Shown here: piece by piece, positions 1-7,238 of the stretch
Layout of the letters: every line of letters begins with the position of its first letter
How positions within the stretch are numbered: the first letter of the stretch is position 1
Assembly (NCBI GenBank): GCA_013540605.1
Contig: JABVCK010000027.1
Span: forward strand, 172,479 to 236,478
Direction: 5' to 3'
DNA length: 64,000 bases
Origin: Bacillota bacterium
GTDB taxonomy: Bacteria; Bacillota; Clostridia; Ch29
Program-made: the position numbers and the translations under genes
The notes under the pieces: model-generated
What the model was told of the DNA's origin: nothing
Databases searched by the model: none
What the model saw: the letters and a program-made list of their open reading frames with translations, nothing else

Positions 1-335
1 CTTTTGCCCTTACCGGTTACCACACCGAGACTGATTCCCCTTGCCCTAAGCATCTGCAGCATCCGGTAGATGCCCGGAGAACTTTTGGCAAGCTCACGGT
101 GCTTGTTCTTGTAAATGTAGTAGTACCTTTCTATAGCCGGTTCCACACAGCTATACTTTGAAATATGTTTCCTGAAAATCTCGTTTTCCCCCGGCCCGAA
201 CATTCCTATGATTTCGTCGGCCGTAAAATCCTTGCCCTCATATTCGGAGAACACCCTCCTGAATGAATATATGATTATGGGAAATGTATCCGCCAAAGTA
301 CCGTCAAAGTCGAATAATACTGTGTTTATTTTCAT
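1..335 (-). CDS. HAD-superfamily phosphatase (PpaX/Gph-like), 3' end cut by window edge
   Basis: About 111 N-terminal residues are visible; the gene continues beyond base 1. The start is the ATG at 335, preceded by a GGAGG ribosome binding site. Residues 8-16 read FDFDGTLAD, the HAD motif I with nucleophile Asp9 and the acid/base Asp two residues on. A cap-domain stretch follows, and motif II (LGVVTG, with the conserved Thr) appears at the window edge. Family knowledge points to a phosphoglycolate phosphatase or pyrophosphatase PpaX type enzyme in the cytosol. The substrate cannot be set from the fragment. The next gene upstream on the same strand ends 28 bases away, so the two may be co-transcribed. 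Confidence 0.85.
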   Translation of the reverse strand, partial: MKINTVLFDFDGTLADTFPIIIYSFRRVFSEYEGKDFTADEIIGMFGPGENEIFRKHISKYSCVEPAIERYYYIYKNKHRELAKSSPGIYRMLQMLRARGISLGVVTGKGK

Positions 336-362
336 CCTAACCTCCATTATATCTCTTCAGCA

Positions 363-815
363 TTACCTCAATGCCCTAATTAGACTAATAATAACCATAA
401 TTATTATAGGAACAGCAAGTATCTTATATATAATATAAAACCTGGCTGCCTTTCTTCTAAATGGCTCGGCAGGCTGTTCTTCTTCACTAACCCCGGAATC
501 CATATGTCCAACTAGTTTGCGTGCTTTCTCCAGCCTGTCCCGTGGTACATACAGGTCCACATCTATGACGGTACCGGTGTATACCTTCAGAAAGGTACCC
601 ATTCCCTTGTACCTTATAACCGCAGGTATACCCTCGGCTTCCAGCATACCCTTCACAATTTCTGCCTCCGTATCGTTGTACACGTTCATCAGGAAAGCCC
701 ACTCCTCGGTATCCTCCACATCGTTATTTCCCATGCGGTCGACGCCTCTGCTGCAAATTGGACACCCTTCGGGACCCTCTTGATACTTGGACCCGCATTT
801 TGGACATAAAATCAT
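363..815 (-). CDS. Zinc ribbon plus DUF2007 membrane-anchored protein
   Basis: 150 residues. Cys4/Cys7 and Cys18/Cys21 (CPKC...CPIC) form an N-terminal zinc ribbon. Residues about 38-105 fit DUF2007, annotated elsewhere as a putative signal-transducing domain, with the typical pattern of an aspartate-rich beta strand after a 'MLEAEGIPA' helix. A single hydrophobic segment at about 128-148 should anchor the C-terminus in the membrane. The ATG at 815 has a GGAGGGA site 6 bases upstream. The role is not known; housekeeping in Clostridia. It lies directly upstream of the HAD gene on the same strand. Confidence 0.75.
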   Translation of the reverse strand: MILCPKCGSKYQEGPEGCPICSRGVDRMGNNDVEDTEEWAFLMNVYNDTEAEIVKGMLEAEGIPAVIRYKGMGTFLKVYTGTVIDVDLYVPRDRLEKARKLVGHMDSGVSEEEQPAEPFRRKAARFYIIYKILAVPIIIMVIISLIRALR

Positions 816-940
816 GCTAATCCCTCCTTTGCCCGGAAATATAACTGGATTTGCTTTTGTTATCGTTTCATCTCGTATAATTCTATCATATATACGAGTT
901 TACAACCTATTATATCTGATATCTGTACCCGTTTGAAACC

Positions 941-969
941 GAATATATTTTTCTTTTTTATAAATACTA
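941..969 (+). promoter_or_regulatory. Possible forespore (sigma-G type) promoter of sspH
   Basis: GAATA at 941-945 and AATACTA at 963-969 are 17 bases apart and resemble the sigma-G pattern (GNATR, about 18 bases, CATNNTA). This is what a small acid-soluble spore protein gene should carry. The match is partial and is an inference. Confidence 0.35.
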
Positions 970-1000
970 CTATCAAAGAATTTAGCGAGGAGGTGTTTCC

Positions 1001-1198
1001 ATGCAGTTGGAGAGAGTATACGAAATTCTCAAATCTCCGGATAGCATAGAGGTGCTTTACAATAACATCCCTGTGTGGATTGACGACGTTGATGAGGCCA
1101 GAAAAACCGCAAGCGTTAGGCTGCTAACATCGGATGAAAAAATAGATGTGCCGATTAATTCTCTTATAGAAACGGGAAATGATATGACATTTCAATAA
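1001..1198 (+). CDS. sspH: H-type small acid-soluble spore protein
   Basis: 65 residues, the usual SspH size. The sequence carries the family signature: an N-terminal 'ERVYEILKSPDSIEVLYN', then 'PVWIDDVDE' and a C-terminal region of alternating hydrophobic residues. SspH proteins are made in the forespore and are minor spore-core proteins; their detailed role is unclear. The ATG at 1001 has a GCGAGGAGG site 7 bases upstream. A stem-loop terminator follows the stop codon immediately, so it is a single-gene unit. It is the clearest sign that the host forms endospores. Confidence 0.9.
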   Translation: MQLERVYEILKSPDSIEVLYNNIPVWIDDVDEARKTASVRLLTSDEKIDVPINSLIETGNDMTFQ

Positions 1199-1208
1199 TT
1201 GTAATAGC

Positions 1209-1242
1209 AAACATCGCCTTCTTACGGGCGATGTTTTTTATA
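1209..1242 (+). terminator. Rho-independent terminator of sspH
   Basis: The arms ACATCGCC and GGCGATGT surround the loop TTCTTAC and are followed by a run of T. It lies 10 bases after the sspH stop. Confidence 0.85.
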
Positions 1243-1320
1243 TATCAAGAGAACCGTCCCCTTGATATATCCCCTTGATATATCAAGAGAACCGTCCCCT
1301 TGATATACCCTTGATATACA
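1241..1320. repeat. Two and a half copies of a short palindromic repeat
   Basis: The unit ATATATCAAG-AGAACCGTCCC-CTTGATATAT occurs at 1241-1270 and 1278-1308, with a partial copy after that. Each unit is itself an inverted repeat with 10-base arms. Related CGTCCCC or GTGTCCCC words occur at 10090-10117 and 13347-13354, so it looks like a dispersed intergenic repeat family. No coding function is seen. Confidence 0.7.
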
Positions 1321-1340
1321 GCAGCAATACTCGATTAAAT

Positions 1341-2069
1341 TTAGAGCATTTCCAGAAGCATAACAAAAAGCGTCCCTATAATGAATGGGAATATAGTTCC
1401 GTGGTTGGTGACCTTCCGCGATGAAGTAGGTATTAGTTCATCCACGCATATAAAAATCATAATCCCTGCCGTAAATGCGATGAGATACCCGATGAGAACC
1501 ATGGATATATTTTTGAAGATGTAATAGGCAGCAATAAATCCCAATAGTATCGGTACGGCCGTAACCGAAGAGACAAGGAAGGACTTCAACCGGTCTCCCG
1601 TACAGTGATAATACGGAGCGGACGTACAAATGCCCTCCGGTATATTATGTATTGCAATTGCTAAGGCGATAATCAAACTGATCTTGGTTTGTGACACCGT
1701 TCCTATGGCTATTGCCATCCCTTCGGGGAAATTGTGCAAAAATATCCCGAAAATCAGATATATAGAAGTTTTTTTCAGGCTGCACTCTTGGCTGTGGTCG
1801 CAGAATTCCGGATGGGTATGGGGGATCAAGCGGTCCACCGCATACATAACCAGAGAGCCTGAAATAATACCGAGTATGCTGACCAACTCACTGGAATAAT
1901 TTATGCTCTCGGGAATCAGTTCAAGGAAGGATATTGCCATCATAACTCCCGCCGCAAAGGATAACATGGTGAACATAAAGCCTTCCGAGGGTTTTTTAAG
2001 AACTCCGATAAGGGAGCCAATAATAGGTGCAGCCGCAGAAATCATTACTATGGTTACGATAGTATCCAC
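1341..2069 (-). CDS. ZIP-family divalent metal transporter
   Basis: 242 residues with about eight hydrophobic segments. Membrane helices IV and V carry the ZIP metal-site motifs HNFPEG (about residues 112-117) and HNIPEG (about 141-146), so it should move Zn2+, Fe2+ or Mn2+ into the cytosol, like ZupT/GufA. A His/Cys-rich loop (HTHPEFCDHSQEC) at about 83-95 may bind metal. A strong sigma-A promoter with a Fur-like box lies immediately upstream, in keeping with repression under metal sufficiency. An IS1634-type element has inserted at the upstream edge of this promoter. Confidence 0.88.
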   Translation of the reverse strand: MDTIVTIVMISAAAPIIGSLIGVLKKPSEGFMFTMLSFAAGVMMAISFLELIPESINYSSELVSILGIISGSLVMYAVDRLIPHTHPEFCDHSQECSLKKTSIYLIFGIFLHNFPEGMAIAIGTVSQTKISLIIALAIAIHNIPEGICTSAPYYHCTGDRLKSFLVSSVTAVPILLGFIAAYYIFKNISMVLIGYLIAFTAGIMIFICVDELIPTSSRKVTNHGTIFPFIIGTLFVMLLEML

Positions 2070-2103
2070 AACACCAGCTCCTTATATGTACAGTTGTTCA
2101 AAT

Positions 2104-2162
2104 GATAATGATACCTATTATCACTACATATACATTATATATGTACCGCCTTCGAATGTCAA
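2104..2162 (-). promoter_or_regulatory. ZIP transporter promoter with Fur-family operator
   Basis: On the minus strand, TTGACA (2157-2162) and TATAAT (2134-2139) are separated by exactly 17 bases, a consensus sigma-A promoter. Just downstream, 2104-2122 matches the 19-base Fur box GATAATGATAATCATTATC at 16 of 19 positions. The operator covers the likely transcript start, so bound repressor would block initiation. Which Fur-family member acts (Fur, Zur, Mur) is not determined. Confidence 0.72.
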
Positions 2163-2175
2163 AACCCTCCTGCTC
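2134..2175. repeat. Left target-site duplication of the IS1634-type element (42 bp)
   Basis: Identical over 42 bases to 4128-4169 on the other side of the element. It contains the complete -35/-10 promoter of the ZIP gene. Long and variable duplications are a known property of the IS1634 family. If the first six bases (ATTATA) belong to the element, the duplication is 36 bp. Confidence 0.85.
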
Positions 2176-2315
2176 GGGAGTTTGACAGTTAAGTGAATAA
2201 AAAAAGCATATAAGCCTTGAAATGGCTTTATTTTTTTGTCAAATTTTCAAAATTTATGTTGCACAATGTTTAACAATGCGTTATAATAACTATATATTGC
2301 GGAAGAGGTGATGCC

Positions 2316-4034
2316 ATGAGACTCCAAATATCCCGAACGAAAAATGCTGCTTCCTTTTATGTGGTCAAGTCCGTTTATGCAAACGGCAAACGCACTAACA
2401 AGATCCATGAAAAGCTTGGAACCTACGAAGAACTTAAGGCTAAGCTTGGTGACAGGGATCCCTACGAATGGGCTGAAGAATATGTTGCAGAACTGAACCG
2501 TCTTGAAAAAGAAGGCAGAGAACCTGTAGTAATTGCAAAGTATTCACCCTCTAGACTGATTAATAAGGGTGAGCAGCGCAGCTTTAATGGGGGATACCTG
2601 TTTCTGCAGAAAATCTATCACGAGATGGGGATTAATAGGATCTGCAGAGAAATCTCTGACAAATACAAATTTGAATATAATTTGGACTCCATTCTCTCGA
2701 GACTGCTTTACGGCAGAATCCTCTTTCCCTCTTCAAAGCTGTCCACTTATGAGCTTTCATCCGAGTTGCTTGAACCGCCAGATTTCGAACTTCATCATAT
2801 CTACCGCGCGCTTGAGGTCATAGCAAAAGAAACGGATTTCATTCAGTCATCCCTGTACCAGAACAGCCTATCCCTTTCCAAGCGGAATACCGGCATTCTC
2901 TACTATGACTGTACCAACTATTTTTTTGAAATTGAACATGATGAAGGTTTGAAGCAATACGGATTTGCAAAAGATCACAAACCAAATCCTGTAGTCCAGA
3001 TGGGCCTATTTATGGATGGAGACGGCATACCTCTCGCTTTTAGTATTACAGAAGGGAACAAAAACGAACAACTTACACTCAAACCCCTGGAAAAGAAGAT
3101 TTTATCCGATTTCAAGCTCTCAAAGTTTGTTGTATGCACAGATGCAGGACTTGCCTCGATTAGCAACCGGAAATTCAACGATAAAGGAGGCAGGGCCTTC
3201 ATTACTACCCAATCGATTAAAAAGCTAAAAGCTCACTTAAAAGAATGGGCACTTGATCCCGAAGGCTGGCATTTAGACGGTATTGCAAAAACCTACAATA
3301 TTCTTGAATTGGATGAAAAGAAAGACAGAGAGAAAATATTCTACAAAGAACGTTGGATCAAAGAGGATGGGCTGGAGCAGAAACTAATTGTCACCTATTC
3401 CATTAAATACAGAGAATACAATATTAAAATCCGCAATTCACAGATTGATCGCGCCCTTAAGGCTCTCGATACAAATCCTTCGAAGATTATAAAACACCGT
3501 CAGAATGACTACAAACGCTTTATTGAAAAAACTACTTGCACCGCCGACGGAGAAGTTGCTGAAAATGAAATCTACAGTCTCAACACCACCCTGATTGAAA
3601 GTGAAGCAGCCTATGATGGCTTTTACGCTGTATGCACGAACCTGGACGAAGACGCCACTGAAATTGCAAAGATCAACAGACGGCGTTGGGAAATTGAAGA
3701 ATGCTTCCGAATCCTAAAAAGTGAATTCAAAGCAAGACCCGTATATCTGAAAAGAGATGACAGAATCATAGCGCATTTTACAACTTGCTTCATTGCGTTG
3801 ATTATTTACAGGATTCTGGAAAAGAAGTTAAATGAGCAGTTCACATGTGACACCATTATCCGAAGTTTACGAAAAATGAACTTTAAGGAATTAAAGGGAG
3901 AAGGCTATGAGCCGATATATACCAGAACCGACTTTACCGATGCCTTGCACGAAGCATTCGGGTTCCGTACAGATTACGAAATCGTTACATTAAAACAGAT
4001 GAAAAAAATTTTTAAGGCAACAAAAGGCAGATAA
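2316..4034 (+). CDS. IS1634-family transposase
   Basis: 572 residues, full length for the family. The DDE catalytic residues are visible: Asp198 in 'YYDCTNYFFE', Asp276 in 'CTDAGLAS', and the glutamate in 'RRRWEIEECFRILKSEF' (about 459-461), the IS4/IS1634 YREK-like signature. The ATG at 2316 has a GAGGTG site 7 bases upstream. No frameshift or stop is seen, so the copy may be active. Only the last 16 codons of the second copy lie in this window (63950-64000), and they are identical. Confidence 0.93.
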   Translation: MRLQISRTKNAASFYVVKSVYANGKRTNKIHEKLGTYEELKAKLGDRDPYEWAEEYVAELNRLEKEGREPVVIAKYSPSRLINKGEQRSFNGGYLFLQKIYHEMGINRICREISDKYKFEYNLDSILSRLLYGRILFPSSKLSTYELSSELLEPPDFELHHIYRALEVIAKETDFIQSSLYQNSLSLSKRNTGILYYDCTNYFFEIEHDEGLKQYGFAKDHKPNPVVQMGLFMDGDGIPLAFSITEGNKNEQLTLKPLEKKILSDFKLSKFVVCTDAGLASISNRKFNDKGGRAFITTQSIKKLKAHLKEWALDPEGWHLDGIAKTYNILELDEKKDREKIFYKERWIKEDGLEQKLIVTYSIKYREYNIKIRNSQIDRALKALDTNPSKIIKHRQNDYKRFIEKTTCTADGEVAENEIYSLNTTLIESEAAYDGFYAVCTNLDEDATEIAKINRRRWEIEECFRILKSEFKARPVYLKRDDRIIAHFTTCFIALIIYRILEKKLNEQFTCDTIIRSLRKMNFKELKGEGYEPIYTRTDFTDALHEAFGFRTDYEIVTLKQMKKIFKATKGR

Positions 4035-4059
4035 CATTGTGCACTTTTTTAAAATTTAC

Positions 4060-4106
4060 AAAAGCCTGAAATCCAATGGTTTCAATGGATATCAGGCTTT
4101 TTATTA
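4060..4106 (+). terminator. Terminator hairpin at the right end of the IS element
   Basis: AAGCCTGA and TCAGGCTT, extended by ATCCA/TGGAT, form a long stem followed by TTTTTATT just after the transposase stop codon. The same hairpin is present in the second copy at about 63880-63925. Confidence 0.75.
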
Positions 4107-4127
4107 TCTGCAACTGTCAAACATGGG

Positions 4128-4169
4128 ATTATATATGTACCGCCTTCGAATGTCAAAACCCTCCTGCTC
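4128..4169. repeat. Right target-site duplication (42 bp) with duplicated promoter
   Basis: Exact copy of 2134-2175. It again holds TTGACA-N17-TATAAT on the minus strand, now pointing into the right end of the element, antisense to the transposase gene. The 4170-4367 stretch beyond it contains no gene that I can support. Confidence 0.85.
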
Positions 4170-4367
4170 TGATTTACGGCGACCTTTCTATCCCTTCCTA
4201 TTATCGTACATAGGCACTATACTATTTCAATCTCAGTATGCAGGTTATATAATTCAGTCAATACTTTTGATAAATTTTCTATAAAATACCCATATATATA
4301 CAAGGTGGACCGCTGTACCCAGCAATATAAATAACCAGTATGCCCCTTTTCCCAGTACCAGGTTTGT

Positions 4368-4984
4368 CTATGCCGTAACCGGCCAGAAGAACGGTATTAC
4401 ACCCAAAAGGGTTTCCCATCGACACTCGGTAAAATATGCTATTACCGGCGCTATCATAAAAATCCCCAGTCCCTTTGACAGTGCCAGGCCTTCCACCTTA
4501 TTGCCGGCAAAGGTTGCCAGAAACAGAGCTGTTATCGGAACCTCCATGGCAGCCACCAAAGCAATGGGGGCTACCAGCCTAAGCGCCACTCCCATGAAGT
4601 TTATCATCGGGAATACTGCTGCGGCATAAATAAGCCCAAGTGCTGCGGTAACAAGCATCCTATACTTTATATACCCTGATCTCCCTATGGGGGTAACCGC
4701 AACAGTGGTCAATATACGGTCATCCCTTTCGTCCAGCAGGAGAAATCCTGTGACCATGCCAACCATAAGAGAAGGTAGAAGCAGTAGAAAACCTGTAATC
4801 AACGGATAATATTCCTCAATGTCAATATAACCCTTCAGTTTAAGCGTAAGGAACGGAATTATGAATCTTACTGCTGTAAAAGCGAGGACAGGACCAAGGG
4901 ATATACAAGGGATATAATAGCAAGCATGGATTCCCTGGTTATATTTCTAAAATCGTTTTTAGCTAGAAAATAGTACCTTTTCAT
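4368..4984 (-). pseudogene. ABC-2 type exporter permease, frameshifted by an 11-bp tandem duplication
   Basis: The frame opens at ATG 4984 (MKRYYFLAKNDFRNITRE) and closes early at QQ-stop. The rest of the permease continues in another frame to 4368 (IIPFLTLKLKGYIDIEEYYP ... GVIPFFWPVTA). The break is at 4895-4916, where CAAGGGATATA is present twice in tandem. Removing one copy restores a continuous reading of AIISLGPVLAFTAVRF. The intact product would be a roughly 200-residue six-helix permease. It follows the companion permease by one base, as in exporters with two permeases; the ATPase gene is not in the window. At 11 bp the duplication is not a multiple of three, so the gene should be inactive unless there is frameshifting. 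Confidence 0.85.
4895..4916. repeat. 11-bp tandem duplication that breaks the permease gene
   Basis: CAAGGGATATA at 4895-4905 is followed directly by an identical copy at 4906-4916. It lies inside the permease coding sequence and is the cause of its frameshift. Confidence 0.9.
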
Positions 4985-4985
4985 T

Positions 4986-5554
4986 TTATCTCTCCCCCTC
5001 CTTTAATACGATAAACCTGTAAAATGCCCTGTAAGCAAAGGGGAAGGCCGCAGCTATACAGATAATCAAATAGCTAATAGAATATAAGATCAGCCAGGCT
5101 GCCGGCAATTCGAAGGCTCCCCGGATAAGAACCAGGGATGCCTGCGTGGGGAGCAGGTAGAAAACCCAGCTGCGGTATAGACCAAAATAATCCAGAATAG
5201 GGAGACAAAAAACTGAAATATACAATAGTGAGGTCAACATGTATTCATTAACCGTCCTGAACCGTGCAACTGCCATAAACCCTATCAGAATGAACAGCAC
5301 CGATGTAAGCGCTATACCGGTTACCAACAGCGGCACATTGAACCCGGATAACGGCGACATGGCACTGATAGCTGTTCCTGTCAACAGCGCTAGGGAAGTC
5401 AGGGTAATTACCTTTGAAATCAGGTACTCTCTTATCCTCAGCGGGGTAATTATTATATAGTCCAGGGTGGATTCTCCCCTTTCCAGCAATACAAGGCCTC
5501 CAATAAAGTAAAATCCTAAAAAGGATGGGTCTGAAAAGACGAGCAGCGGAACCA
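4986..5554 (-). pseudogene. ABC-2 type exporter permease, N-terminus lost at the group II intron
   Basis: About 189 codons remain, from VPLLVFSDPSFLGFYFIGG to FIVLKEGER-stop, with several membrane helices. The conserved 'FSDPxxLGxxFxGxxVLxExxExxLD' segment and 'SK' motif place it with the permeases of fluoroquinolone-type ABC exporters. Relatives have roughly 55-60 more residues before the first visible one. These are missing because the 3' end of a group II intron abuts the coding sequence at about 5555. The stop overlaps the region just ahead of the second permease start. Probably inactive. Confidence 0.75.
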
Positions 5555-5555
5555 A

Positions 5556-7205
5556 TCGAGTAGGAGGGGGTGATTAACCCCCGTCCTCTCAGTCGAGTAG
5601 CCCGAAGGAGTTTCACCTGCAGGCTCTCACAGAACCGTACGTGAACCTCTCGATTCATACGGCGGTTCGAAAAGATATTAATGGACTAATGAATATCTCT
5701 CGGATATCGACTTTAGGCCTAAACTTTTAATGCTTATGTTCAGCTTGTATATCCTGTATTCCATGCTCATCGCATTACTCCTTGAGGTTATCTCCTTTAG
5801 CTTGGCCCTAAACCTTGCCAGTGACTTCGGGTGTACCCTTATCCCTATACCAGTATCTTTGCGGTAAAAGGAAAACCCCAAAAATTTCAGCCGCCATGGC
5901 CTGTCAACAGCACTCTTTTCCCGGTTTACCTTAAGCTTTAACTCGCCTTCAATAAACCGTGTGATACTGGCCATTACCCTATCCGCTGCCTTTTTGCTTT
6001 TGACATAGATATTTACATCATCGGCATATTCTGCAGAATTTAAGTCCCCTTTTCTCCAGTTCCTTATCCAGTTCGTTTAGCATGATATTGGATAGTAGCG
6101 GACTTAAAGGTTATCTGGAGGAATTTGCGGATAAGGGATATCACTCCCTTATCCTTGATGGTTTTATGGATTAGGCCCATCAGCTTGTCATGGTTTACGG
6201 TGTCAAAGTATTTGGCAAGGTCAATATCAACAGTCCAGTCTAACCTGCCTCTATGTATTCCTTGCATTTTAACACAGCCTGTTTTGCATCCCTTCCTGGC
6301 CTAAATCCATAGCTTCCTTCTGAAAACTGCTTCTCAAAGATGGGACTTAATACCTGGGCTACTGCCTGCTGTACCACTCTGTCCACTACTGTTGGTATGC
6401 CAAGTAGTCTTTTGCCTCCGCCCGGCTTTGGTATTTCTACCCGCCGCACAGGTTTTGGCTTATACGTACCCTCCCGGATAGACTGCCTGATTTGGTCACC
6501 ATTTTCTTTTAGGTACTGTAGAAGTTCATCCACTGTCATCCCATCAATTCCATGGCTGCCTTTGTTTGACTTAACCCTCTCGTATGCCCTGTTCATGTTG
6601 TTTCGGTCAAGTATTTTATCAAGCAGACTTCCGGCATATTCACTGCCATCGTTTTGGTCTTTGGAAGACGTAAACGAAATACTCTGCACTCCTGCGCTGC
6701 CTTCGGGTTCCACCCTATTCTCACACAGGTAGTCTTCAATATGAAGTTGGCTGCACTCATTGCATTCCGTAGTGTACCTCAAAATCCCAAAACCATCCTT
6801 TCGTTCGGTCCTTCCCATGCCGTATATATCCGGTACGGTACTATGACCTCTGCTGACTTCTGACAGTTCAGCCATACATCACTGCATGGGTTGTCATGGG
6901 GAAAATTCATTCCCTGCCTGACGTACCTGCCAGACCTCCCCGATTAAGAGCAGCAACTTTCATCCCATGTCACCGCTGCATTTACACCGTGGAATTCGGG
7001 TAGTGTTGGACTTCGTTTTGTTCAGCAAACTCGTCCGTTCCACATATGCCTTGTATGCAGTTCCTGTCCGTCGGTGCGGGACTTTGCCTGCAGCTTCCTT
7101 CAGATTTCACCTCACGGTGAACACCCTTGCTGTTTAGCTAATGGTTCCCACTACCAAGCCCATAGCGGACTTTCACCGCCTAGTTGCTGCCCATGTCGGG
7201 CGAAC
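5556..7205 (-). mobile_element. Degenerate group II intron (class C-like)
   Basis: Read on the minus strand, the intron starts near GTTCGCCCGACATGGGC (7205) and ends at the CTACTCGAT at about 5555. Domain V is visible at about 5629-5668 (hairpin ending CACGTACGGTTC) and domain VI at about 5556-5590 (GGGGGTTAATCACCCCC). The 5' junction lies straight after the terminator of the P-type ATPase, the known target of class C introns. The 3' junction lies inside a permease gene. The internal reverse transcriptase gene has suffered deletions and a frameshift, so independent mobility is unlikely, although splicing of the RNA core cannot be excluded. Confidence 0.85.
5678..6875 (-). pseudogene. Group II intron reverse transcriptase/maturase, broken
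   Basis: Three pieces in two frames are homologous to intron reverse transcriptases. Piece one ends in 'GSYGFRPGRDAKQAVLKCKEYIEAG', then 'WTVDIDLAKYFDTVNHDKLM' follows. After 'RKFLQ' the block that should carry the QGG-SP motif is deleted. The reading resumes with PLSPLLSNIML and, after an extra A in the YADD region, 'YADDVNIYVKSKKAADR'. The maturase X domain is also missing, because 'EYRIYKLN' is joined directly to the extreme C-terminal 'SLGLKSISERY'. The original start is uncertain. No functional enzyme is expected. Confidence 0.85.
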
Positions 7206-7208
7206 TGA

Positions 7209-7235
7209 AGGAAAAGCAGGGCAAAAGCCCTGCTT
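7209..7235 (-). terminator. Terminator of the P-type ATPase gene and intron target
   Basis: AGCAGGG-CTTTTG-CCCTGCT followed by TTTTCCTT lies just after the ATPase stop codon. The group II intron begins 4 bases further on. Confidence 0.85.
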
Positions 7236-7238
7236 GCT

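Larger units (their letters stand above)
2176..4127 (+). mobile_element. IS1634-family insertion sequence, complete
   Basis: A 1952-bp element with one transposase gene and short imperfect terminal inverted repeats: GGGAGTTTGACAGTT at the left, CCCATGTTTGACAGTT read inward from the right. It is flanked by a 42-bp direct repeat. Hairpins near both ends (about 2211-2240 and 4060-4105, each with a T run) would stop transcription entering or leaving. A second copy in the other orientation begins at 63857. Confidence 0.88.

Noticed and set aside
4039..4284. 81-residue open frame after the IS1634 transposase
   Set aside because: It runs through the terminator hairpin, the element end and the target duplication; the same start recurs in the second IS copy with an unrelated tail.
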